Positions 1-10,434 of a stretch of 64,000 nucleotides of DNA are shown here, in pieces. The stretch comes from CAVWUA01 sp963758025. GTDB lineage: Bacteria > Planctomycetota > Planctomycetia > Isosphaerales > Isosphaeraceae. Position 1 is the first letter of the stretch; every line of letters begins with the position of its first letter. Below the pieces are notes generated by a model, which saw only the letters and a list, made by a program, of their open reading frames with translations, searched no databases and had not been told where the DNA came from. Location: the NCBI GenBank assembly GCA_963758025.1, contig CAVWUA010000006.1, positions 868,001 to 932,000 on the forward strand. Reading direction: 5' to 3'. Position numbers and translations under genes: made by a program.

Positions 1-875
1 CCGTGGCAGCGGGCACACGTCTTGTTAAAGACGAGGCGGCCTCGTTCGGCCTTTGGGCGGTCGATCGGGAACGGATACGAAGGGGCCTCGATGCTCTTGA
101 GATAGGCGTCGATGTCCCGGAACGTCGGCTCCAGCTCCTGGAACTGTTCGAGCGATAGCTCACCGAGCATGAACTGCATGTTACTCCGCGCGGAGCGGGC
201 ATCGGTGCGGCCGTCGTAATACTTGGTCGATTTCCGCCCCAAGAGCCACCAGGCCGGCGTGTCCAACTCGGGCATGCTCGTCTTCAAGGGGAGCGGAATG
301 ACCCGCCTCGACAGGTCCGTATTACGAAAACTCAGGAGAAAAACCGCCACCTGACCGGCGTTGTTCGTGCCCCTGGAGGAGTTCAAGGTAAACAGCGACG
401 GCCCCACCGGCTGCCCATCGGCGCGGTTCAGGTCGGACAGGAGCGATTGCAGGTCGAGCTGCGAGTTGCCCAGGCCGACATAACTCTTGCCGCCGATCGA
501 GCCGCCGTGACAGAGCATGCAGTCCAGTTGAATGCCCGTCTTCGACCCGTCCCGGCTCGTCGCCTTGCGCAGGCCCATCGGCAGGCCGTCGTTGGGATAC
601 GGCGCGGGGTGCAGGCCATAGCGGCGGTTGAACGCGGCGGCGTACCCCTCCGGGTCGTCGTCCGGGTCCGGCGCCGGGAAGCTCCAGAGCTGGCCCGCCT
701 TCTTGTAAGCGTCCCAGCTCCATCCGGGGGAGAGATGACTCTTCCCCGTCAGGGCGATCCGACCCCGCTCGGCCGCCGTCGTCGCCTCGGGCGGTCCGGC
801 CAGGGCCGGAGAAATCCCATCGATCGTGAACAATGCCAGACCCAGCGCCACCCCGATCCCGAGTCGCCACCTCAT
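1..875 (-). CDS. Di-haem c-type cytochrome domain protein, cut by the window edge
   Basis: The reading frame starts at ATG 875, with GAGG about 8 nt upstream, and runs off the left edge with no stop, so 291 residues are visible and the C-terminus is missing. A signal peptide is visible (MRWRLGIGVALGLALF, then an ALA-type cleavage site near residue 26). Two CxxCH haem-attachment motifs can be read: CMLCH in the middle and CARCH close to the window edge. This arrangement is known from planctomycete periplasmic cytochromes that take part in electron transfer in the cell envelope; the exact partner cannot be seen. It is followed upstream on the same strand by the DUF1080 gene, 105 bp away, so the two may share a transcript. 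The frame is not interrupted. Confidence 0.8.
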   Translation of the reverse strand, partial: MRWRLGIGVALGLALFTIDGISPALAGPPEATTAAERGRIALTGKSHLSPGWSWDAYKKAGQLWSFPAPDPDDDPEGYAAAFNRRYGLHPAPYPNDGLPMGLRKATSRDGSKTGIQLDCMLCHGGSIGGKSYVGLGNSQLDLQSLLSDLNRADGQPVGPSLFTLNSSRGTNNAGQVAVFLLSFRNTDLSRRVIPLPLKTSMPELDTPAWWLLGRKSTKYYDGRTDARSARSNMQFMLGELSLEQFQELEPTFRDIDAYLKSIEAPSYPFPIDRPKAERGRLVFNKTCARCH

Positions 876-980
876 CGCACCATCCTCAAACAGCAACAGC
901 GAGTGAATGCGGATTCTGCTCACTATTGTATAGGCAATGGCACGCGAAACGGAAACGGGGGGCGCCGATTCTCCGCAACC

Positions 981-1748
981 TCAGAGCGGCTTGACGCGGA
1001 TATTGCGGAACTGAACCAGGCTGGGCGGGCCAAGATATTTGCCGGTCTTCGCATTGAAACCGCCGTGATGCTGCAAGGCGAGCGGCCCCTTTTCCGGAAT
1101 CCCCGGCAACTGGGCATTCTCGATCACCGTCACGCCGTTCAGGACGACCGTCAGGCGGTCCCCCCTGAGCGTGATCTCAAATTCGTTCCACTCCCCGACC
1201 GGCTTGTCCGCCTGGTGCTTCGGCGTCACCCCGGCGCGGACTTCCGGCGGCATCGACTTGTCCATACGGTAGCCGTACACCTCGCCCGAGCCGATCGGCC
1301 AGCACCAGATGTTCACCTGGCTCTTGCCGTTCATGTCGCGGAGATAGACCCCCGAGTCGCTATCGGGCAAGGTGAACTTCAGGTCCTTGCCATCCACCCC
1401 GCGTGCATGCGTGCCGTCAGGGAGGACGTAGGGAATGTTGGGGTTCTCATAAGGCGTTTCTTTGATCCGCCATTCAAACTTGAGCACGAAATCGCCGAAT
1501 TCCTCCTTGGTGATGAGGTTCTTATTGCCGGGGGCCTCACTGCGGGCGTCGTAGTCGATGACGCGCCCGCCGTCCTGCTCGACGATCTTCCAGTGGCCGT
1601 TGTCCCCTTCGGGGATGTTCCAGTGCGAGAGATCCTCGCCGTCAAACAGGGTCTGGAACCCCTCGGAATCCTCCACCGGAGCCGCCCCCAGTAAGGCGGC
1701 CAGAGTCAAGGCGGCCAGGCCACCCAGAATTACGCGGGATTGTCGCAT
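981..1748 (-). CDS. DUF1080 (3-keto-disaccharide hydrolase family) secreted protein
   Basis: 255 residues from ATG 1748; an in-frame extension to 1811 is possible, but the chosen start gives a clean signal peptide (MRQSRVILGGLAALTLAALL) and has AGGA 10 nt upstream. The mature part opens with GFQTLFDGEDLSHWN, the hallmark of the DUF1080 concanavalin-like fold, and continues through LKFEWRI and DSGVYLRD, which are also typical. Members of this family act on, or bind, 3-keto sugars and other glycans outside the cytoplasm, and are greatly expanded in Planctomycetota. It lies just upstream of the cytochrome gene on the same strand, which fits an oxidative sugar-degradation module, but the substrate is unknown. 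The family call is firm; the enzymatic reaction is inferred. Confidence 0.85.
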   Translation of the reverse strand: MRQSRVILGGLAALTLAALLGAAPVEDSEGFQTLFDGEDLSHWNIPEGDNGHWKIVEQDGGRVIDYDARSEAPGNKNLITKEEFGDFVLKFEWRIKETPYENPNIPYVLPDGTHARGVDGKDLKFTLPDSDSGVYLRDMNGKSQVNIWCWPIGSGEVYGYRMDKSMPPEVRAGVTPKHQADKPVGEWNEFEITLRGDRLTVVLNGVTVIENAQLPGIPEKGPLALQHHGGFNAKTGKYLGPPSLVQFRNIRVKPL

Positions 1749-2272
1749 TGATAGGAATCCTGAATGGAAGCATGGTTGAATACGATTCGACGGCCGGTCC
1801 CAGACCCACACGCGGAGGCCGAACGGACCCCAGCCGGAACGGTGACGCTAACCCGCCCGCGAGACCGAGTCAACCAGGTCGTCGAAACTCTTCATCCGAA
1901 AAATTTGTCTTAACGAGTAAACGTTTCAAAGGGGTAAAAATCGCGAGAGATTCTTGAAGAATCCATTCGACTCTCCCGGCATGACGAGACGAAAGCAGAA
2001 GCCAGCCCCAGGCCGCAAGTCCATTTAAGGACAACACTACGAGTCTGCCGACAATGAGGACCGAGGAGATTCTCGGGCTCTTTCCGCGGTCGAGAATCGC
2101 ATGCGGGTGAGACCCTTCGGAGAGACGCATTTCGCTCCTGACAGGGAAATCGCGGGCTTTTTCGCTTGCCTTGCCGATGAAATTCTGGTCGCATAAATCT
2201 GGAAACGGCGCATTTCAATAGAACAGCGTCTCTCATGTCATCTGTCCTCCCCCAAATGAACGAAGGAGAAAA
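1749..2272. other. Divergent intergenic region between DUF1080 and DUF1559 genes
   Basis: No gene is supported here. The stretch between about 1895 and 1965 is richer in A and T than its surroundings and is the likely promoter zone for one or both divergent genes. It contains a small perfect dyad at 1949-1963 (GATTCTT, one base, AAGAATC). A good ribosome site (AAGGAGAAAA) precedes the next gene at 2276. Confidence 0.5.
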
Positions 2273-3336
2273 TTGATGCGGTTTCGTCGCAGCCCATCCG
2301 AACGCGAGGGCTTTACCCTCATCGAGCTTCTGGTCGTGATCGCCATCATCGGCGTGCTCATCGCGCTCTTGTTGCCGGCCGTTCAGGCCGCTCGTGAGGC
2401 CGCTCGTCGCTCGCAGTGCACGAACAACCTGAAGCAAATCGGCCTGGCGATGCACAACTACCACTCGGTCAACGACTGCTTCCCCTGGACCCAGGGGGAG
2501 CGGGGGAACCATTACGACAACATCGCCGCCGCGGACGAATGGGCGACATTCAGCGCCCTGGCACTGATGCTGCCGAACATGGAACAGAACACCGTTTACA
2601 ACGCGATCAACTTCAACTGGGGATTCAACGCCTACGCCGCCATCCCCGGTGGAGCCGATCTGATCCAGTTCACGGCCGTCACCACGACGATCAGCTCGTT
2701 CCTCTGCCCGAGCGACCAGGGCCGGGGCCGAAACAACTACATGGCGTCCAACGGCACGAACTTCGACTGGCACAGCCGCGCCTCGGCGCCGGGGCCCTGT
2801 CGCGGCCTGGCACCACCGGCATGCCCAACAGCAACATCGCCGCGATTACCGACGGAACGTCGAACACGATCGCCTTCGCCGAGCGGATGCGCGGTGACGG
2901 CGACAACGTCAAGAAGACCAAGAGCGACATCTATCAACCGGTCGGGATCCAATCCAATTTTCCGACCTACGTCATGCAGAACCCGGCCGACTACGCGAAC
3001 CTGCCCAAGGCGATCCAGCAATGCGACTCCTTCGCCCAGAGCAATCCGGGATCTCAGTGGAACTGGTCGGGCTTCCACTGGGCGGCGGGCGACTACAACC
3101 AGGCCGTCTTCAACTTCAACCTGACCCCCAACAGCGTGCATTTCGACTGCTCCCCCTGGGGCGGCGTGGCGACCGGCTATGGCTTCTTCACTCCGCGCAG
3201 CTACCACTCCGGCGGCGTGAACGCCCTGTTCGCGGACGGCAGCGTCCACTTCCTCAAGGACTCGGTCGCGCCGCTGACCTGGCTCGCCCTGGGGACCCGC
3301 TCCGGCAGTGAGGTGATCGCCGCGGACGCCTACTGA
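2273..3336 (+). CDS. DUF1559 pseudopilin-like protein (frameshifted near 2800)
   Basis: The start is 2273-2276, preceded by AAGGAGAAAA. The N-terminus is a type IV pilin/type II secretion prepilin signal (GFTLIELLVVIAIIGVLIAL) followed by the family-typical LLPAVQAAREAARRSQC and NNLKQIGLAMHNY. The C-terminus has the H-GG-N-LFADGSVHFLKD signature and ends GSEVIAADAY. The first 175 or so codons are in one frame and the rest, from TTGMPNSNIAAITDGTSN onward, in another; the switch lies at about 2795-2810, inside GGGGCCC-rich sequence, and equals one missing base. DUF1559 proteins are abundant in Planctomycetota and are thought to be exported, processed pseudopilins; their function is unknown. The gene is closed by a strong terminator at 3392-3433. 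Confidence 0.85.
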
Positions 3337-3391
3337 GACGCAACGTCGGTTCGAGAAGACCGATCCAGGTCGATCTCAGCGAACCATGACA

Positions 3392-3433
3392 ACGGCCCGG
3401 TTCCCAGTCATTAGAGACTGGGAACCGGGCCGT
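3392..3433 (+). terminator. Strong intrinsic terminator, probably bidirectional
   Basis: A perfect 18-bp inverted repeat (3392-3409 and 3416-3433) with a 6-nt loop ATTAGA is followed by TTT. It sits 55 bp after the DUF1559 stop and 50 bp before the stop of the convergent lipoprotein gene, so it can end transcription from both sides. Confidence 0.85.
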
Positions 3434-3483
3434 TTTGCATTGCGATTGGAAACCGTGCTTCACGTCCGCGCGTCGGGCCGCGC

Positions 3484-3681
3484 TCAGGGATTGACGCCAG
3501 GAGAACTCATCGCGTTGCCCGCCGCGTTGATGTCGGCCGAGACCGCCTGGCCTTCATCCACGGTGGCCGGCACCGGCGGCGGCTCGTCCGCCTCACCGCC
3601 CCCTGCGCCGCCACAGCCGGCGCACAGCCCCGAAACCACCACGAGCCCCAGCAGCCAACGGTGAATGTCGCGTGTACTCAT
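3484..3681 (-). CDS. Small secreted lipoprotein
   Basis: 65 residues from ATG 3681. The sequence opens with a short positive stretch and a hydrophobic core (IHRWLLGLVVVSGLCAGC), with a Cys suited to lipid attachment, then a Gly-rich and acidic, proline-containing tail. The frame is open further upstream (to 3819), but that part lacks signal features, so the internal ATG is preferred although its ribosome site is weak. Small lipoproteins of this kind commonly lie next to DUF1559 genes in planctomycetes; here the orientation is convergent, with a shared terminator between. No enzymatic motif is present. Function unknown. Confidence 0.65.
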   Translation of the reverse strand: MSTRDIHRWLLGLVVVSGLCAGCGGAGGGEADEPPPVPATVDEGQAVSADINAAGNAMSSPGVNP

Positions 3682-4104
3682 TGTGATTTGTCTTTCTTTG
3701 AAACGGTGCGAGTGCCTCCGGACAAACGTTCCGAAGGTTTCTCGCGACAAGTGGGAACAGGTCCGCTGACCCATCGTGATACGGCGATTCCGACGAAACG
3801 CCACGATGGCCAGGGACAAACGTCAGTCGCTCAGTGTAATCCAAGCTCGACAGAGCACAAGAGGCGCGCCGGTTTTCCCGATCCATCCAATCCCTCTCGA
3901 TGCAATCATATCCGGCTTCCCACAGCACGACCTGTTCGGTTTTGCGGACCATAACGATTTCGCCGACTGAAGATTTGGACTGTTGTACGCCAGTCCATCG
4001 ACATGGAGCCGATATCCTTGTAAGATTCGCAAAATGGCGGATTGTGCGAGGACCGGCATTCGGTCCTTTCCGGTGTTCAGGGCAAGATCAACGGAGACAG
4101 GCCG
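3682..4104. other. Intergenic stretch with no supported gene
   Basis: Several overlapping open frames exist on both strands, but none has a ribosome site, a signal peptide or recognisable domain content. It probably holds divergent promoters for the lipoprotein gene and the gene at 4105. I see no repeat or RNA structure in it. Confidence 0.4.
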
Positions 4105-4539
4105 ATGGGACCCGCCGAGATTGTGGCGAGCCTGAAGGAACTGTGCGAAGAGGAAGGCCCGAGAATCGGCACCGACCGGATCGTGCGGTGGATCGAGCGG
4201 AACGGCGGATTTGACTCGGACGCCGAGCTGATCGCCTTCGCCAAGAAGATGAAGGCCCGGCAGTACGCGCGGCAGCTCATGTACGACGATGAGGAGTCGG
4301 GGCTGCGGGTCAAGCGGCTCTGGAGCTTTCGCGACCACGACGGCGAGCGCTATTACCACGACATCGCCCGACTCTCCCCCGAGCGCCGACGCCGCCTGAT
4401 CCAGCAATACGCGCGGTTCGTCGAGCAGCTCCGCTCCGTGCGACGCGCGATGGCCGACTACTTCGCCGGGCAAGGCTTCTTCGAGTTCTACGCGGGCGAG
4501 CCGGACGAGAACGCCGTGGCGGTTGGCGACGAGGGGTGA
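4105..4539 (+). CDS. Conserved-looking hypothetical protein
   Basis: 144 residues from ATG 4105, chosen because GGAG lies about 8 nt upstream; the frame is open to 4042. The protein is soluble, highly charged and mostly helical: a first part (MGPAEIVASLKELCEEEG) followed by an Arg-rich helix pair (SPERRRRLIQQYARFVEQL) and an aromatic C-terminal patch (YFAGQGFFEFYAGEPDE). I recognise no domain. It lies upstream of trpB on the same strand but is separated from it by a long inverted repeat, so cotranscription is doubtful. Confidence 0.6.
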   Translation: MGPAEIVASLKELCEEEGPRIGTDRIVRWIERNGGFDSDAELIAFAKKMKARQYARQLMYDDEESGLRVKRLWSFRDHDGERYYHDIARLSPERRRRLIQQYARFVEQLRSVRRAMADYFAGQGFFEFYAGEPDENAVAVGDEG

Positions 4540-4614
4540 GCCGGCCCTTGGCGTGCCAAGCCCCCGCCACTGCCCTTGACCGACCCCCGCGCCGGGCGGG
4601 ACAATGGCGTCATT

Positions 4615-4717
4615 GGAACGCTGACGAAAGCACCTCCCGATTTCTGGGTGTCCAGGCCTGGGTGCCACGCGGATAAAGCCCGTGACATCTGGAGGAAGGT
4701 TCTTTCGTCAGCGTTCC
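4615..4717. repeat. 103-bp inverted-repeat element in front of trpB
   Basis: Two perfect 16-bp arms (4615-4630, GGAACGCTGACGAAAG; 4702-4717, its complement) enclose about 70 bp. Just inside, CCTCC (4633-4637) can pair with GGAGG (4691-4695), and the centre contains CAGGCCTG. It could be a small non-autonomous element, a terminator for the gene before, or a leader structure for trpB; the sequence alone does not decide. There is no T tract after the right arm. Confidence 0.7.
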
Positions 4718-4777
4718 TCCGACACCTTCCCGAGATTGTCCACCGCCGAAGCACGCCAACGCGAGGGTCGTTCCGTC

Positions 4778-5998
<1,221 letters not shown>

Positions 5999-6033
5999 GT
6001 CGTCCGCTCGCTCAGGGAGGTGAGAACGATCCC

Positions 6034-6702
6034 ATGACGGCCCCCATTGCCTTCGACGTCTACGGCACCCTCATCAACATCAAGCAGATCGTCCAGCACC
6101 TGACGCCCTACGTGGGCGAGCGGGCCGAGGCGTTTGCGGCGGAGTGGCGGCGGACGCAGATCGAATACGCGATCCGCCGGGCCGCGATGAAGCGATACGA
6201 GGATTTCAGCGTCTGCGCCCGGCAGGCTCTCGACTACACGAGCCGGGTCTTTCGGGCCGACCTGTCGGCCGATGACCGCCAGCGATTGCTCGAAACACAG
6301 CAGAACATGCCGGCGTTTCCGGACGTCGTGGGGGGCCTGGACGGGCTTGCGCGGAAGGGGCACCGGCTCTGGGCGTTCTCGAACGGCCCCGAGGCCGCGC
6401 TGACGCCCTTGCTGGACCGGGCCGGGATCTTGCCGCATCTGGACGGGATCGTCAGCGTCGATGAGGTCCGGTCGTTCAAGCCCGATCCCGAGGTCTATCA
6501 CCACCTGGCCCGACGGCTCGACCGACCGATTGGAGAGACGTGGCTCGTCTCCAGCAACCCCTGGGATGTGATCGGGGCGAAGTCCGCGGGTCTGAACGCC
6601 GCTTGGATTCAACGCGATCCGCAGGAGGTGTTCGACCCCTGGGAGATCGAGCCGGACCTTATCGCCGACAGCCTGGACGCGCTGGTCGGACGGCTGGACT
6701 GA
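6034..6702 (+). CDS. HAD-superfamily hydrolase, haloacid dehalogenase type II
   Basis: 222 residues from ATG 6034, 35 bp after trpB, with AGGGAGG about 13 nt upstream. The HAD motifs are FDVYGTL (nucleophile Asp8), SNGPE (motif II Ser), FKPDPEVY (motif III Lys) and SSNPWDVIGAKSAGLNAAWIQR, the last being characteristic of the (S)-2-haloacid dehalogenase branch. The typical reaction is hydrolytic removal of halide from 2-haloacids through an aspartyl ester, but many members of this branch have other or unknown substrates. It sits inside the trpB-trpA cluster with short spacers, so it is probably cotranscribed with trpB. Confidence 0.88.
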   Translation: MTAPIAFDVYGTLINIKQIVQHLTPYVGERAEAFAAEWRRTQIEYAIRRAAMKRYEDFSVCARQALDYTSRVFRADLSADDRQRLLETQQNMPAFPDVVGGLDGLARKGHRLWAFSNGPEAALTPLLDRAGILPHLDGIVSVDEVRSFKPDPEVYHHLARRLDRPIGETWLVSSNPWDVIGAKSAGLNAAWIQRDPQEVFDPWEIEPDLIADSLDALVGRLD

Positions 6703-6741
6703 ACCGTCTATTTCGCGAGGAATCACGGAGCGACAACATCC

Positions 6742-7365
6742 ATGATAAGCCGTTTTTCCCTGGTCCGCTGGTGCCTGTTCCTGATGATGTTGTGCGGTGT
6801 CGGAACCGCTGAGGCTCAGGCAACGGACGACCTGACGATGGCCCAGTTGCGGGCGATCATGCCGCATCTGCCCGAGGCGAAGGCGAAGGACTACCTGCCT
6901 CCGTTGAATGCCGCGATGCGGGAATTCGAGATCAACAACCCCGCCCGCCGCGCGGCGTTCCTCGCGCAACTGGCCCACGAGAGCGGCGAGCTGCGGTACA
7001 TGGAGGAGATCGCCTCGGGGGAGGCGTACGAAGGGCGCAAGGACCTGGGCAACACCGAGCCGGGGGACGGCAAGCGGTTCAAAGGGCGCGGGCCGATCCA
7101 GCTCACCGGCCGGTCCAACTACCGACGCGCCGGCAAGGCCCTCGGCCTGGACCTGGAGAACCACCCGACACAGGCCGCCGAGCCGAAGGTCGGGTTTCGC
7201 GTCGCCGGCTGGTTCTGGAAGACCCACGACCTGAACCGGCTGGCGGACGAGGGGGACTTCAAGCAGATCACCCGCCGGATCAACGGGGGATACAATGGCA
7301 TGGAGTCGCGGATACGGTATCATGAACGGGCCGTGACGGTCCTGAAGCCCGAGGCACCCAAGTGA
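6742..7365 (+). CDS. Secreted glycoside hydrolase family 19 (chitinase/lysozyme-like)
   Basis: 207 residues. An N-terminal signal peptide (ISRFSLVRWCLFLMMLCGVG, cleavage after AEA) directs export. The catalytic domain carries the GH19 signatures: AQLAHESGE with the general-acid Glu, GEAYEGR, KGRGPIQLTGRSNY and ITRRINGGYNG. It is a compact, single-domain member of the lysozyme-like class that cuts chitin or peptidoglycan. The stop codon overlaps a possible GTG start of the trpA frame, so the two are likely cotranscribed. A cell-wall or chitin hydrolase inside a tryptophan synthase cluster is unexpected. The frame is intact. Confidence 0.9.
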   Translation: MISRFSLVRWCLFLMMLCGVGTAEAQATDDLTMAQLRAIMPHLPEAKAKDYLPPLNAAMREFEINNPARRAAFLAQLAHESGELRYMEEIASGEAYEGRKDLGNTEPGDGKRFKGRGPIQLTGRSNYRRAGKALGLDLENHPTQAAEPKVGFRVAGWFWKTHDLNRLADEGDFKQITRRINGGYNGMESRIRYHERAVTVLKPEAPK

Positions 7366-7424
7366 CACGAATCCACCACCCACTCACCGCGCCGCTGGCC
7401 GCCGGAGCCCCGAGACCGCTTGCC

Positions 7425-8261
7425 ATGAATCGCATCGATGCCCTGTTCAACCGGCTGCGGAGCGAAGGCCGCCGCGCCCTGATGCCCTTCATCACCGCGG
7501 GCGACCCCGACCTGGCCACCACCGCCGCCTTGATCCACGAGCTGGTGGACCGCGGCGCCCACATGGTCGAGGTTGGCATCCCGTACTCCGACCCGATCGC
7601 CGATGGCCCGGTCATCGCCGCGAGCTACACGAGGGCCCTCGACAAGGGGATCAAGCTCGCCTCGATCCTCCAGATGCTCCGGACCCTCCGGGTCGAGACC
7701 ACCCAAGGCGCTCTGTCGGCCGCCCCGCTGGTGACGATGGTCTCCTACGCGATCGTCTACCGTCACGGCGTCGATCGCTACCTCCGCGAAGCGGCCGACG
7801 CGGGCATCGACGGCCTGATCGTGCCGGACCTGCCGGTCGAGGAAGCGGCGGAACTCTGCCGCAAGGCCGGGACGTTCGGCCTGAAGCTGATCCAGCTCGT
7901 CACGCCGACCACCCCGCGCGAGCGCGCCGTGACGATCGCCCGGACGACGACCGGGTTCCTCTACTATGTCTCGGTCGCGGGAATCACCGGCGAGCGCAAG
8001 GAGCTGCCGCCGGAACTGGCCGAGAACGTCGCGTGGCTGCGCACCCAGACCGACCTACCGATCTGCATCGGCTTCGGCATCAGCCGCCCGGAGCACGTCC
8101 GCCAGCTCGCCCCGGTGGCCGACGGCCTGATCGTCGGCAGCGCCCTGGTCCGGCGGCTTGCCGAGATCGGCGAGCGGCCCAAGCCGGAGATCGTCAAGGA
8201 GATCGGCCAGGCCGTCGCCGAACTGTCCCACGCCCTGGAGGGAGCGGCCCGCGAGGGATGA
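7425..8261 (+). CDS. trpA: Tryptophan synthase alpha chain
   Basis: 278 residues from ATG 7425, which gives the family-typical start MNRIDALFNRLRSEGRRAL; an upstream GTG at 7362 overlapping the previous stop is also possible. It splits indole-3-glycerol phosphate into indole and glyceraldehyde 3-phosphate, and channels indole to TrpB. Motifs: PFITAGDPD with the catalytic Glu in MVEVGIPYSDPIADGPVI, DGLIVPDLPVEEA with the catalytic Asp, YYVSVAGITGER, GFGIS and VGSALV. The frame is intact. It closes the trpB-HAD-GH19-trpA cluster and is convergent with the MazG-like gene, 31 bp away. Confidence 0.97.
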   Translation: MNRIDALFNRLRSEGRRALMPFITAGDPDLATTAALIHELVDRGAHMVEVGIPYSDPIADGPVIAASYTRALDKGIKLASILQMLRTLRVETTQGALSAAPLVTMVSYAIVYRHGVDRYLREAADAGIDGLIVPDLPVEEAAELCRKAGTFGLKLIQLVTPTTPRERAVTIARTTTGFLYYVSVAGITGERKELPPELAENVAWLRTQTDLPICIGFGISRPEHVRQLAPVADGLIVGSALVRRLAEIGERPKPEIVKEIGQAVAELSHALEGAAREG

Positions 8262-8292
8262 GCGAGACGGGAAGGGGTGAGCCGGTCGCGGC

Positions 8293-8664
8293 TCACTCCT
8301 GGTACTTCGTGTACTTGTCCGCGCGGCCTCGGGCTTTCTCGACCGGGTATTTCTCGGCGGCCAGGTCGAGCTTCTCGCGCAGGGCGCTGGCCAGGTCGAT
8401 CCCGCAGACATCCGCGAGCCGCAGGACCAGCCAGAGGCAATCGGCCAGCTCGTGTGAGAGTTCGCGGTGGATGGCCGGGTCCTGAAGGGCGGCGCGGATC
8501 TCGTCGTTGGTGCGGTAGCGGAAGTGCTCCAGCACCTCGCCGACCTCGCACGCCAGGGCCACGCCGAGGTCCTTCGGGTGGTGGAATTGCTCCCAGTCCC
8601 GCTCCCGGGAGAACGCGAGCACCCACTCCTTCAGTTGCCCGACCGTCGTCTCCGGGTCGGTCAT
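8293..8664 (-). CDS. MazG-like nucleotide pyrophosphohydrolase
   Basis: 123 residues. All-alpha NTP pyrophosphohydrolase fold: the metal-binding helices carry EVGEVLEHFR and LSHELADCLWLVLRLADVCG, matching the ExxE and ExxD pattern of the MazG/RS21-C6 (dCTPase-like) group. Such enzymes hydrolyse non-canonical or excess nucleoside triphosphates to monophosphates and pyrophosphate in the cytoplasm (house-cleaning). The gene starts 28 bp after the beta-CASP hydrolase gene on the same strand, so the two form a small operon. Substrate specificity cannot be read from the sequence. Confidence 0.88.
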   Translation of the reverse strand: MTDPETTVGQLKEWVLAFSRERDWEQFHHPKDLGVALACEVGEVLEHFRYRTNDEIRAALQDPAIHRELSHELADCLWLVLRLADVCGIDLASALREKLDLAAEKYPVEKARGRADKYTKYQE

Positions 8665-8692
8665 GGGGAGCGTCCTCGTTTCGGGATCGGTG

Positions 8693-10121
8693 TCAGACCT
8701 CGAACGAGGCCAGCGGTTCGGGAATGACGACCTCGCTCTGGACGTACGGCTGCAAGGCCGGCGCGAGGGCCTCCATGCTCTCCGGCTCGCCGTGGACGAG
8801 AAACGCCTTCTCGATGCCGCCGCCGGTCTGCTCGTACCACCAGAGCAGGTCGCTGTGATCGGCGTGGCCGGAGAAGCCGTCGAGGACGTAAACGGCGGCG
8901 TTCAGGTCGAGCCACTGGTCCATGATCTGGACCCGCTCGGCCCCCTCGCTGATCTTCCGGCCGAGGGTTCCCTCAGCCTGGTAACTGACGATCACAACCG
9001 CGTTGTCCGGGTCCTCGATCGCGTGGCGCAGGTGGTGCTTGATCCGGCCGGCCTCGCACATCCCGCTGGAGGCGACGATGATCAAGGGGCCGTTCATGTA
9101 ATTGAGCCGCCGCGATTCATCCCAGGAGCCGCAATAGTGGACGTGCTCTGAGCCGAAATAGCGCGGGTCCCGGTCCATCAGGCGACGGGCGAACGGCGTG
9201 TAGGCATCGGGGTGGTCGCGGTGGACTTCCGTCAGACGCGAAGCCAGCGGGCTATCGACATAGACCGGGAATCGGCCGGACGCGGTGCTGGGCGAACAAC
9301 TCCAGGAAGCAGTACACCATGCGCTGGGTCCGACCCAGGCTGAAGGCCGGGATGATGATCTTGCTCTGGAGTCTCGTGGCGCGGGCAACGATGGCGTGCA
9401 ACTGCTTGATGAGCGTGTCGTACGGTTCGAGATCCTTGCCGCCGTAGGTGCTCTCCGAGACGAGGATGTCGATATCCTTGACGATCGTCGGGTCGGGCAG
9501 GAGGCCCATGTTGCGCCGGCCAAGGTCGCCGGTGAAGACGAACCGGCGGTCGCGGCCTTCCTCGCGGTAGTCGAGTTGGACCATGGCCGAGCCGAGGATG
9601 TGGCCGGCGTCGCGGTAGGTCAGGGTCACTCCCTCGACCACCTCCGTCGGCTCATCGTAGGGGAGCCGTCGCAGGTTCTCGACCACCCACTCGACATCCG
9701 CCAGCTCAAACAGCGGCTCGTGCGGCCCGTCCAGGGCCACGGCCGACGAGGAAGGACTGGTCCGTAGGTCTTCGTTGGTCTTGCGGAGAGCGTAGTTTCG
9801 CGCATCCTCACGCTGAATCCGTGCGCTGTCACGGAGCATGATGCTCAGAATGTCGGCGGTCGCCGGGGTCGTGTAGATCGGCCCGCGATATCCGGCGCGC
9901 ATCAGACAGGGGAGCCGGCCGATATGGTCGTTATGGGCATGCGAAACAACCACCGCGTCCAGTTCGCGCGGATCGAACGTGAAGTGGCGGTTCGGACTGT
10001 CGGGACTCATCCGATCGGAATCGAACAGCCCGCAATCTAACAAGATACGGCGAGAGCCGATCTCCAGCAGGTGAGCACTTCCTGTCACCTGGCGGGTTGC
10101 CCCGTGAAACGTGATACGCAC
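8693..10121 (-). CDS. Metallo-beta-lactamase/beta-CASP RNA-processing hydrolase (frameshifted near 9275)
   Basis: The start is GTG 10121, preceded by AAAGGA at good spacing. The N-terminal metallo-beta-lactamase part begins ITFHGATRQVTGSAHLLE and contains the zinc motif SHAHNDHIGRLP, DAGHILGSA and FTGDLGRRNMG. The C-terminal part carries the beta-CASP and RNA-specificity features: VASSGMCEAGRIKHHL, VSYQAEGTLGR and GFSGHADHSDL. This is the bacterial CPSF73-like family, which cuts or trims RNA, or in some cases acts on other phosphodiesters. The two halves are in different frames; the switch lies at about 9262-9290, between LFAQHRV and FPVYVDSPLAS. It is upstream of, and probably cotranscribed with, the MazG-like gene. 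Confidence 0.88.
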
Positions 10122-10434
10122 CCGATCGTCCTTTCGCCTCGTGCCGACGGCTGATCCTCCGCCACGCCATCGACCGGCGGTACTGCGGGCGGTCAGGGGC
10201 CTCACCGCGCGGCCAATCCCTCCATGGGATCGTTGCACACAAAATCTTCAGTAATCAACCTCTATGGTGCCAGTTTCGGCGCAACGGTTCAAGGCCGGAG
10301 GGTCCCGAGAATTCCGGTTGATCGATTCAGGGTCCTGGCGTAGGATTTGCTAGAAGGGGTCCGGCGGTCGCATCCGTGCGATGCGACCACCACCCTGTCT
10401 CCCACGTGTCCAAACTGGGTGAGGAGCACCCGTT
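10122..10434. other. Divergent promoter region
   Basis: This is the spacer between the leftward metallo-hydrolase and the rightward gene at 10435. It has no supported gene and must hold both promoters. I see no clear operator or RNA structure. Confidence 0.4.

Noticed and set aside
4615..4777. T-box or Trp attenuator before trpB
   Set aside because: No T-box sequence, no leader peptide with Trp codons, and no alternative terminator with a T run was found.
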